Shown here piece by piece: positions 7,378-12,131 of a DNA stretch of 12,131 nt. The position numbers and the translations under genes were made by a program. Under the pieces are notes generated by a model that saw only the letters and a program-made list of their open reading frames with translations, was not told the DNA's origin and did no database searches. Where the stretch lies: assembly GCA_946885545.1 (NCBI GenBank), contig CAMPGP010000039.1:1-12131 (forward strand), read 5' to 3'. How positions within the stretch are numbered: position 1 is the first letter of the stretch; each line of letters opens with the position of its first letter. The DNA comes from an uncultured Altererythrobacter sp. Its GTDB lineage: Bacteria > Pseudomonadota > Alphaproteobacteria > Sphingomonadales > Sphingomonadaceae.

Positions 7378-7424
7378 CGCCGGGCTTGGGGGGGCACTTC
7401 TTCCGCATTGCGGCAAGCCGCCGA

Positions 7425-7453
7425 TTGACTCCTACATGACCCCCGCCTAAGGG
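7425..7453 (+). promoter_or_regulatory. Candidate promoter of the Fo ATP synthase operon
   Basis: TTGACT at 7425-7430 is a near-perfect -35 hexamer, and 17 bp later TAAGGG (7448-7453, within CCTAAGGG) is a possible -10 of the degenerate, GC-tolerant alphaproteobacterial kind. It lies in the 140-bp gap between ydbL and atpI, about 65 bp before the atpI start. The -10 is poor by E. coli standards, so this is a moderate call. The rest of the gap (7378-7517) is GC-rich, with a run of seven G near 7388-7394 and no obvious terminator for the ydbH operon. Confidence 0.45.
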
Positions 7454-7517
7454 GGCGGCGCCCTCGGCGGGCAGCTGTCGAGCATGCCTCGCTTCCCCTT
7501 GTTTGAAGGAGCCTGGC

Positions 7518-7853
7518 ATGAGCGACGAAAAGCCCGCACGGGAACCAATCGCCGAGGATGCGCGCATCGACGCGCTCGAAGGGCGGCTCAAGGCCGCACG
7601 AGAGCGTGAAGATGAACGCAACCGGCCGCGGGTATCGGGCGCCGACGCGAACTATCGCAGTGGCAACCGGGTGCTGGCGGACTTGCTCGGCGGAATTCTC
7701 GGCGGTCTCGTGCTCGGTTGGTTGGTCGATACCTTCGCCGACACGTCGCCCTGGGGTCTGTTGGTCGGCCTGTTCCTCGGAATAGTGGTGGCCTTCAGGA
7801 ACATTTTCCGGATGGCGAACACGCGCTCCGACGACTCCTCTCCCGAGGAGTAG
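7518..7853 (+). CDS. atpI: ATP synthase assembly protein AtpI (AtpI/AtpZ family)
   Basis: A small two-helix membrane protein at the head of the Fo operon, thought to help c-ring assembly or ion handling. The 111-residue product has a charged N-terminal part to about residue 50 and two hydrophobic helices at about 52-72 and 79-97, with the family-like LADLLGGILGGLVLGWLVD and PWGLLVGLFLGIVVAFRNIFRM. The ATG at 7518 has a strong GAAGGAG (7505-7511) 6 bp upstream; a TTG in frame at 7503 is inside that site and can be dismissed. The stop codon is next to the atpB start, with the atpB ribosome binding site inside the atpI coding end. Confidence 0.9.
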   Translation: MSDEKPAREPIAEDARIDALEGRLKAAREREDERNRPRVSGADANYRSGNRVLADLLGGILGGLVLGWLVDTFADTSPWGLLVGLFLGIVVAFRNIFRMANTRSDDSSPEE

Positions 7854-7855
7854 CC

Positions 7856-8683
7856 GTGAGCGCGAATGTTCATGAGGTAGGGACGTATAACGCCGTGGCA
7901 GCCGAACCGGCCAAGGTCGACCCGATGTACCAGTTCACGATCGAGCCGATGTTCGGCTCGGAGAACTGGGAGATTGCGGGCTTCAACATCGCCTTCACCA
8001 ACAGCGCGATGTGGATGCTGATCACCACCGTGGTGCTCGGCCTCTTCGTGTGGGGCGGCATGAAGCGCGAGCTCGTGCCAGGCCGCTGGCAGATGGCGGT
8101 CGAAACCTTCACCGGCTTCATCGACAACATGCTCGAGGCGAATATCGGCGAAGCGGGGCGCAAGTACGTCCCCTACGTGTTCTCGCTGTTCATGTTCATT
8201 CTGTTCGCCAACATCCTCGGCCTGCTGCCGCTGGGTCTCGTCGGTCTGCACCCCTTTACCTTCACCAGCCACTTCACCGTCACCGGCATCCTCGCCGCGA
8301 TCAGTTTCTCGATCGTGCTGATCGTGGGTTTCTGGAAGCACGGGTTCCACTTCTTCAGCCTGTTCGTGCCCCACGGCACGCCGCTGCCGATGATCCCGGC
8401 GATCTTCCTGATCGAACTGGTGAGCTTCGCGGTGCGGCCGTTCAGCCTCGCGCTGCGACTGTTCGTCGCCATGATGGCGGGCCACGTCCTGCTGGAAGTG
8501 CTGTCGAGCTTCGTGATCGACGGCACCAATGCCGGGGTCGGCTTCGCCGCGCTCGTCGGGGTGCCCAGCTTCCTGCTGATGATCGGCATCTGCGCGCTGG
8601 AAATCCTGGTCGCAGGCATCCAGGCCTACGTTTTCGCTCTTCTGACGTCGCTCTACATCAACGACGCGGAAAATCTTCACTAA
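7856..8683 (+). CDS. atpB: F0F1 ATP synthase subunit a
   Basis: The membrane stator subunit that forms the proton half-channels against the c-ring. The 275-residue product shows several transmembrane segments, the loop FWKHGFHFFSLFVPHGTP (159-176), LIELVSFAVRPFSLALRLF (185-203) with the essential arginine at R201 (E. coli R210), and GIQAYVFALL with Q256 near the C-terminus. The residue matching E. coli Asn214 is Ala205 (RLFVAMMAGH), unlike the common RLFxN pattern. The GTG at 7856 is preferred because GAGGAG (7845-7850) is 5 bp upstream, overlapping the end of atpI. A second in-frame GTG at 7895 has a GAGGTAGGGA 11 bp upstream and would give a 262-residue protein starting MAAEPAKVDP; the two cannot be separated by sequence alone. 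Confidence 0.95.
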   Translation: MSANVHEVGTYNAVAAEPAKVDPMYQFTIEPMFGSENWEIAGFNIAFTNSAMWMLITTVVLGLFVWGGMKRELVPGRWQMAVETFTGFIDNMLEANIGEAGRKYVPYVFSLFMFILFANILGLLPLGLVGLHPFTFTSHFTVTGILAAISFSIVLIVGFWKHGFHFFSLFVPHGTPLPMIPAIFLIELVSFAVRPFSLALRLFVAMMAGHVLLEVLSSFVIDGTNAGVGFAALVGVPSFLLMIGICALEILVAGIQAYVFALLTSLYINDAENLH

Positions 8684-8728
8684 GCCCTTTTCATACAACC
8701 GAATTTCAGGACCAAAGGAGTTATTACA
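8684..8728 (+). promoter_or_regulatory. AT-rich leader and strong ribosome binding site of atpE
   Basis: The 45-bp spacer between atpB and atpE is only about 40% G+C (18 of 45 by my count) in an otherwise GC-rich region, and ends with AAAGGAG at 8714-8720, 8 bp before the ATG. It looks built for unstructured, efficient translation initiation. E. coli atpE is also preceded by an AU-rich translational enhancer, which supports its many copies per enzyme. A direct functional equivalence is inference. Confidence 0.55.
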
Positions 8729-8956
8729 ATGGACGCAGAAAGCGCAAAGCTCATCGGTGCGGGTCTCGCGGCGATCGGTGCCGGCATGGCCGCCATCGGC
8801 GTGGGTAACGTGTTCGGCTCGTTCCTCGAGAGCGCGCTGCGCAACCCCGGTGCCGCCGACGGCCAGCAGGGCCGCCTGTTCATCGGCTTCGCCGCCGCCG
8901 AGCTTCTCGGCCTGCTGGCGTTCGTCGTTGCGATGATCCTGATCTTCGTCGCCTAA
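8729..8956 (+). CDS. atpE: F0F1 ATP synthase subunit c
   Basis: The proteolipid that forms the rotating c-ring. The 75-residue hairpin protein has a Gly/Ala-rich first helix (GAGLAAIGAGMAAIGVG at 10-26), the polar loop RNP at 38-40 that contacts F1, and a second helix with the proton-carrying carboxylate E58 in FAAAELLGLLAF. I see no Na+-type ligand set, so it is taken as proton-coupled. The start is fixed by AAAGGAG 8 bp upstream. It is followed by a strong hairpin before atpF', which may separate its mRNA level from the downstream genes. Confidence 0.97.
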   Translation: MDAESAKLIGAGLAAIGAGMAAIGVGNVFGSFLESALRNPGAADGQQGRLFIGFAAAELLGLLAFVVAMILIFVA

Positions 8957-8962
8957 GTAATC

Positions 8963-9014
8963 GAAAGATGGCTCTGCGGGGCGCCGTCTGGACGGTGCCC
9001 CGCGGAAATCTTTC
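8963..9014 (+). promoter_or_regulatory. Two-tier stem-loop between atpE and atpF'
   Basis: The inner stem pairs GCGGGGCGCCGT (8976-8987) with ACGGTGCCCCGC (8992-9003): 12 base pairs, one of them G-U, around a CTGG loop. An outer stem pairs GAAAGAT (8963-8969) with ATCTTTC (9008-9014), seven perfect pairs. There is no run of T after the inner stem, so it is not a classical intrinsic terminator. A partial attenuator, an RNase-blocking 3' end for atpI-B-E mRNA or a processing site are the likely roles. The structure is read directly from the sequence; the role is inferred. Confidence 0.75.
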
Positions 9015-9035
9015 ACCAACTAACCGGACTGGCCG

Positions 9036-9530
9036 ATGCCTCAGATAGCCCAGATCGCCGAGACCTACTCCAGCCAGATCTTCTGGTTGCTGGTGTTCTT
9101 CGGCATCGTCTTCTTCGTCGTCGGTCGCGGCATGGTCCCCAAGGTGATGGGCACCGTCGCCCAACGTGACGGCCAGATCGCTTCCGACCTCGCCGCTGCC
9201 GAAGCCGCTCGCGCCCAGGCCGACGAGGAAGAGGAAGCCTGGCGCAAGCGCGAGAACGAAAACCGCGCCGCCGCCCAGGCGTTGATCGCCAAGGCCAAGG
9301 CCGATGCCGCAGCCAGCAGCGAGAAGAAGCTGGGTGCGGCCCAGGCTCGCCTCGACAAGAAGCTTGCCGAAGCCGAAGCGGACATCGACGCCGCGCGCAC
9401 GTCCGCGCTGGCCGAGGTCGAGGGAGTCGCTGCCGAGGCGGCACAGGACATCGTACATCGTCTCGCCGGGGTGAAAGTCACTGCCGCGAGCGCGAAGAAG
9501 GCCGTCAAGGAGGCCATGATCCATGGCTAA
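9036..9530 (+). CDS. atpF2: F0F1 ATP synthase subunit b'
   Basis: One of the two b-type peripheral-stalk subunits found in alphaproteobacteria, cyanobacteria and chloroplasts. The 164-residue protein has a single membrane helix at about 14-31 (QIFWLLVFFGIVFFVVGRGMVP) and then a long charged, Ala/Glu/Lys-rich coiled coil to the end, as in b' proteins that dimerise with b to hold F1 still. It starts 79 bp after atpE, beyond the stem-loop, with no clear Shine-Dalgarno before the ATG, suggesting lower translation than atpE. It overlaps atpF by 8 bp. Assignment as b' rather than b follows its position before the other b-type gene and its very short N-terminal segment. Confidence 0.93.
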   Translation: MPQIAQIAETYSSQIFWLLVFFGIVFFVVGRGMVPKVMGTVAQRDGQIASDLAAAEAARAQADEEEEAWRKRENENRAAAQALIAKAKADAAASSEKKLGAAQARLDKKLAEAEADIDAARTSALAEVEGVAAEAAQDIVHRLAGVKVTAASAKKAVKEAMIHG

Positions 9531-10086
9531 TACGCCCGAAGTCTTCGCCACCGAGGCCGCGCAGACCGAAACCGTGGTCGAACACGGCTCGGTCGAGCAT
9601 GTCGAGCCCGAACTGTTCGGCCTCGCGCCGTTCCAGGTCGTCGCCGTCGCGATGACGGTGCTGATCCTGATCGCAATCTGGAAGAAGGTCCCCGGTGCGA
9701 TCGCCGGCGGTCTCGACAACCGGATCGCCTCGATCCGTCAGCAACTCGACGAAGCCAAGGCGCTGCGCGCCGAGGCCGAGGCCTTGCGCGAGGAATATCG
9801 CAGCAAGGTCTCCGGCGCCGAGAAGGACGCCGAGGCGATGCTCGCCAATGCCCAGCGCGAAGCCGATGCGATCGTCGCCAAGGCGGAAGACGACAGCAAG
9901 GCGATGGTCGAACGCCGCAAGCGCATGGCCGAAGACAAGATCGCCGCTGCCGAACGCGAAGCGGTCGAGGACGTCCGCGCCCGCGCGGCCAGTGCCGCCG
10001 CCGCCGCCTCGCGCAAGCTGATCGCCGAGAAGCACGACGCCGATGCCGACCGCAAGCTGGCCGACGAGCTGATCTCGGGCATCTGA
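9523..10086 (+). CDS. atpF: F0F1 ATP synthase subunit b
   Basis: The second peripheral-stalk subunit. The 187-residue protein has an acidic N-terminal segment of about 33 residues, a membrane helix at about 36-54 (PFQVVAVAMTVLILIAIW), GGLDNRIASIRQQLDEAKALRAEAEAL at 66-92 and a continuous Ala/Glu/Lys/Arg coiled coil, as expected for subunit b. The ATG at 9523 lies inside the end of atpF' (8-bp overlap, different frame) with AAGGAGG at 9507-9513, 9 bp upstream, indicating coupled translation. It is the last Fo gene here; no delta, alpha or other F1 gene follows, consistent with the separate F1 operon of alphaproteobacteria. Confidence 0.95.
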   Translation: MANTPEVFATEAAQTETVVEHGSVEHVEPELFGLAPFQVVAVAMTVLILIAIWKKVPGAIAGGLDNRIASIRQQLDEAKALRAEAEALREEYRSKVSGAEKDAEAMLANAQREADAIVAKAEDDSKAMVERRKRMAEDKIAAAEREAVEDVRARAASAAAAASRKLIAEKHDADADRKLADELISGI

Positions 10087-10130
10087 TCCACGCTCCGCAA
10101 TCGCGGAACGATCGAAGGGCCGTGCGCTTC

Positions 10131-10148
10131 TTCCTGTAACGACAGGAG
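10131..10148 (+). promoter_or_regulatory. Small hairpin enclosing the ribosome binding site of the reductase gene
   Basis: TTCCTGT (10131-10137) can pair with ACAGGAG (10142-10148) around an AACG loop: six Watson-Crick pairs and one T-G wobble. The right arm contains the Shine-Dalgarno AGGAG, 6 bp before the ATG at 10155. If it forms in the mRNA it would lower translation initiation. The stem is short, so its strength in the cell is uncertain. Confidence 0.4.
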
Positions 10149-10154
10149 AATCGC

Positions 10155-10763
10155 ATGGCCCTTTCCGCAATCGCCCTTAACTGCTCGCTGAAAAAATCGG
10201 GCGGCGAGAAGAGCTCGACCGATACGATGATCGGCGTGCTGGCGGAGGCGTTCGCGAAGCACGATGTCGCGCTCTCCGAAACCCTGCGCATCGCCGACTA
10301 TAATGTCCTGCCCGGCGTCACTTCGGACGAGGGGGCGGGCGACGACTGGCCGAAGCTGCGTGCGAAGATCCTTGCGCACGATATCCTGATCTTCGGCGGG
10401 CCGATCTGGATGGGCCAGATATCCTCGATCGCCAAGCGCGTGCTCGAGCGGATGGATGCCTTCCTGTCAGAGACCGACGATGCTGGGCGCATGCCGAGCT
10501 ATTCGAAGGTCGCGGTCGCGGCGATCGTCGGTAACGAGGACGGCGCGCACTGGTCGAGTTCGCAGCTGTTCCAGAGCCTCAACGACACCGGGTGGACGAT
10601 CCCCGCCGTGGCCGCATGCTACTGGGTCGGCGAGGCGATGGGCTCGGTCGACTTCAAGGATCTCGAACATCGCCCGCAGAAGGTCAGCCAGACCGCCAAG
10701 ATGGTCGCGGCGAACGCGGCGCACCTGGCCAGGCTGCTGAAGGCGGAGCCCTACCCGGGCTAG
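10155..10763 (+). CDS. Flavodoxin-fold NAD(P)H-dependent FMN reductase-like protein
   Basis: A 202-residue cytoplasmic protein of the NADPH-dependent FMN reductase/flavodoxin-like superfamily. Visible marks: a first beta strand and FMN phosphate loop (ALNCSLKKSGGEKSSTDTM, 7-25, with the S/T-rich S20-T24), ILIFGGPIWMGQISSIAKRVLERMD at 77-101 (the GGPIWMG loop next to the flavin ring, followed by a helix), and VGNEDGAHW at 125-133. The substrate cannot be told from sequence; quinone, flavin or azo reduction are all possible. AGGAG 6 bp upstream supports the start. It follows atpF by 68 bp with only a weak 5-bp hairpin (10094-10107, no T-run) between, so readthrough from the Fo operon is possible. 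Its TAG is shared with convergent gloB. Confidence 0.85.
   Translation: MALSAIALNCSLKKSGGEKSSTDTMIGVLAEAFAKHDVALSETLRIADYNVLPGVTSDEGAGDDWPKLRAKILAHDILIFGGPIWMGQISSIAKRVLERMDAFLSETDDAGRMPSYSKVAVAAIVGNEDGAHWSSSQLFQSLNDTGWTIPAVAACYWVGEAMGSVDFKDLEHRPQKVSQTAKMVAANAAHLARLLKAEPYPG
10760..10763. other. Shared CTAG encoding the stop codons of the reductase gene and gloB
   Basis: Bases 10761-10763 are the TAG of the flavodoxin-like gene; 10760-10762 on the minus strand are the TAG of gloB. This is the same arrangement as at 2693-2696. Confidence 0.95.
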
Positions 10764-11515
10764 AACGCGTCCTTCGCCGCCCGGAGCGCGGCGAACGTCT
10801 CGTGCGGGGTGCCGCCGCCCCACCGATTGCGCAGGCCCTCCTTGTCGGCGCGGAGAAAGGGATTCGTTTCGAGTTCGCGCGCGAGTTGCATCGGCACCGT
10901 CGGCTCGCCGAGCGAGCGCTGGCGGTCAATCTCGGCCGCGTAGAGTTGCAATTCCACGTTGTCGGGATCGGCGTGAAGCGCGAATTTCGCATTCGCCTGG
11001 GTATATTCGTGTGCGCAGTAGAGCGTGGTTTCGGGCGGTAGCGCCCTGATCCGCTCGAGGCTGGCCCAGAACTGCTCCGGCGTCCCCTCGAACATGCGCC
11101 CGCAACCTAGCGCGAACACGCTGTCGCCGACGAAGGCCATGCCGGAATCCTCGAAATAGTAGGCGATGTGCCCGTCGGTGTGGCCGCCCACGTCGATTAC
11201 CCGCGCCTCGAACGCGCCGAGCGAGACGGAATCGCCATTGCCCACCACGCGATCGATGGGGGAGAGCTTCTCGACTTCCTTCGGTGCGATCACCGGGACG
11301 CCGGTCGCCTCGACGATCGCCTTGTTTCCACCCGCGTGATCGGGGTGCCAGTGGGTGTTCCAGATTGCCGTGATCTTCCACCCCTTGACCTCCGCCTGGC
11401 GCAGGTATCCCGCGCCGTCGGGCGTGTCGATGCAGGCGGTTTCGCCGCTGTCGGGGTCGTGAAGCAGGTAGCCGTAGTTGTCGGACAGGCAGGGAAACTG
11501 GTGAACTTCGAGCAT
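10760..11515 (-). CDS. gloB: Hydroxyacylglutathione hydrolase (glyoxalase II)
   Basis: A metallo-beta-lactamase-fold thioesterase that hydrolyses S-lactoylglutathione to lactate and glutathione, completing methylglyoxal detoxification. The 251-residue product has all expected metal ligands: THWHPDH with H55, H57, D59 and H60, GGHTDGH with H112, D131 in VGDSVFALGCGRMFEG, and H169 in CAHEYT. The C-terminal glutathione-binding domain is present (NPFLRADKEGLR at 218-229). The start at 11515 gives the standard opening MLEVHQFPCLSDNYGYLL, with TAAGGTG about 6 bp upstream; an in-frame ATG at 11533 would add six residues (MRKVHL). It lies downstream of rpsA on the same strand but is separated from it by a terminator. 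Confidence 0.95.
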   Translation of the reverse strand: MLEVHQFPCLSDNYGYLLHDPDSGETACIDTPDGAGYLRQAEVKGWKITAIWNTHWHPDHAGGNKAIVEATGVPVIAPKEVEKLSPIDRVVGNGDSVSLGAFEARVIDVGGHTDGHIAYYFEDSGMAFVGDSVFALGCGRMFEGTPEQFWASLERIRALPPETTLYCAHEYTQANAKFALHADPDNVELQLYAAEIDRQRSLGEPTVPMQLARELETNPFLRADKEGLRNRWGGGTPHETFAALRAAKDAF

Positions 11516-11548
11516 GAGGTGCACCTTACGCATCGCGTCCCATGTAGG

Positions 11549-11582
11549 AAAGGCCCGCCTGCCGGATGGCAGACGGGCCTTT
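11549..11582 (-). terminator. Intrinsic terminator after rpsA
   Basis: AAAGGCCCGCCTGCC (11549-11563) and GGCAGACGGGCCTTT (11568-11582) form a 15-position stem with one mismatch around a GGAT loop. Read on the minus strand it starts 31 bp after the rpsA stop and ends in TTTCC, a short T-run. It sits between rpsA and gloB on the same strand and leaves only 33 bp before the gloB start, so gloB depends either on partial readthrough or on a promoter overlapping this hairpin. Confidence 0.85.
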
Positions 11583-11613
11583 CTTCAACCCTTGCGGGCG
11601 CGAAGGAGGAGGA

Positions 11614-12131
11614 TCAGTCCTTCTTCTTCAGCGCTTCGCCGAGGATGTCGCCGAGCGAGGCGCCCGAGTCGGACGAACCGAACTGCGCGACGGCTTCCTT
11701 CTCTTCGGCGATCTGGCGCGCCTTGATCGAGAAGTTCGGCTTCTTCGAACGGTCGAACCCGGCGACCAGCACGTCGACCTTCTGGCCGGTCTGGAAACGG
11801 TCGGGACGCTGCTCGTCGCGGTCGCGGCCGAGGTCCGAACGCTTGATGAAGCCGGTGGCGCCATCTTCGCCGACCTGGACTTCCAGGCCGCCGTCGCGAA
11901 CCTCGAGGACGGTCACGGTGACGGTCTCGCCCTTGCGCAGATTGCCCGAAGCGCCCGCCTCGGTCGGCGCGCCCTTCTCGAGCTGCTTCATGCCGAGGCT
12001 GATGCGCTCCTTGTCGGTGTCGACGTCGAGCACGACGGCTTCGACCTCTTCACCCTTGCGGTGCAGCGCCAGCGCGTCTTCGCCCGAGATGCCCCACGCG
12101 ATGTCCGACATGTGGACCATGCCGTCGACGT
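11614..12131 (-). CDS. rpsA: 30S ribosomal protein S1 (C-terminal part, cut by window edge)
   Basis: The last 172 or so residues of ribosomal protein S1, which binds mRNA and helps it dock on the 30S subunit. The frame runs off the right edge (reading VDGMVHMSDIAWG at the edge), so the ATG at 12120 is internal, not the start. Visible are the end of one S1 RNA-binding repeat (MVHMSDIAWG ... DKERISLGMKQLE), a complete final S1 repeat (GETVTVTVLEV, GATGFIKRSDLG, GQKVDVLVAGFD, FSIKARQ) and a short C-terminal tail ending LGDILGEALKKKD. It ends in TGA at 11614-11616 and is followed by the terminator. Confidence 0.95.
   Translation of the reverse strand, partial: VDGMVHMSDIAWGISGEDALALHRKGEEVEAVVLDVDTDKERISLGMKQLEKGAPTEAGASGNLRKGETVTVTVLEVRDGGLEVQVGEDGATGFIKRSDLGRDRDEQRPDRFQTGQKVDVLVAGFDRSKKPNFSIKARQIAEEKEAVAQFGSSDSGASLGDILGEALKKKD

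Noticed and set aside
7387..7394. Run of seven G after ydbL as a possible phase-variation tract
   Set aside because: It is outside any coding frame, short, and unremarkable in GC-rich DNA.
7652..9019. 455-codon open frame on the minus strand opposite atpI-atpB-atpE
   Set aside because: It is a shadow of three firmly identified ATP synthase genes; the translation is His/Asp/Glu/Gln-rich low-complexity sequence.
10094..10107. TCCGC-AATC-GCGGA hairpin after atpF as a terminator
   Set aside because: Only a 5-bp stem and no T-run. The TCCGCAATCGC word recurs at 10164-10174, but an 11-bp recurrence across one start codon could be chance.
9505..10379. Several 200-250 codon minus-strand frames opposite atpF and the reductase gene
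   Set aside because: They overlap well-identified genes and have shadow-type composition.

Overview
The window (about 65% G+C by impression) reads as ordinary chromosome of an alphaproteobacterium, most likely order Sphingomonadales and plausibly the Erythrobacteraceae. The evidence is a stand-alone Fo operon in the order atpI-atpB-atpE-atpF'-atpF with duplicated b-type stators (b' and b) and no F1 genes after it, a plant-type (class III) glutamate-cysteine ligase, and the style of the protein sequences. The taxonomic level is inference from recognition; no search was run. I see no prophage, insertion sequence with transposase, CRISPR array, tRNA or rRNA.

Layout. 1-1533, minus strand: rsmE (16S rRNA m3U1498 methyltransferase) followed by the 5' part of gshA, which runs off the left edge. 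1534-1793: the longest gene-free gap (260 bp), largely filled by a long imperfect inverted repeat with a reiterated CGCAGAG motif. 1794-2696, plus: ubiA (ubiquinone biosynthesis). 2693-3454, minus: radC, convergent with ubiA and sharing its stop tetranucleotide. 3465-7377, plus: a three-gene operon ydbH-ynbE-ydbL, the same order as the E. coli intermembrane-bridge operon (AsmA-like inner-membrane protein, outer-membrane lipoprotein, periplasmic chaperone-like protein). 7518-10086, plus: the Fo operon. 10155-10763, plus: a flavodoxin-fold reductase. 10760-11515, minus: gloB (glyoxalase II), convergent with the reductase and again sharing a CTAG stop. 11549-11582: an intrinsic terminator. 11614-12131, minus: the 3' end of rpsA, running off the right edge.

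How the genes fit together. Two cell-envelope/energy units lie in tandem: an intermembrane lipid-transport bridge and the membrane sector of ATP synthase. gshA (glutathione synthesis) and gloB (a glutathione-dependent enzyme) are both present but in unrelated transcription units.

I do not see a clearly undescribed system. The points most worth following are: the ydbH-ynbE-ydbL bridge in a sphingomonad, with four cysteines in YdbH that form two local pairs and a cysteine pair in YdbL; a strong two-tier hairpin just after atpE together with an AT-rich atpE leader, which may set c-subunit dosage; an Ala where E. coli subunit a has Asn214, next to the essential arginine; the inverted-repeat element at 1581-1751; and two convergent gene pairs whose stop codons are both encoded in a single CTAG.
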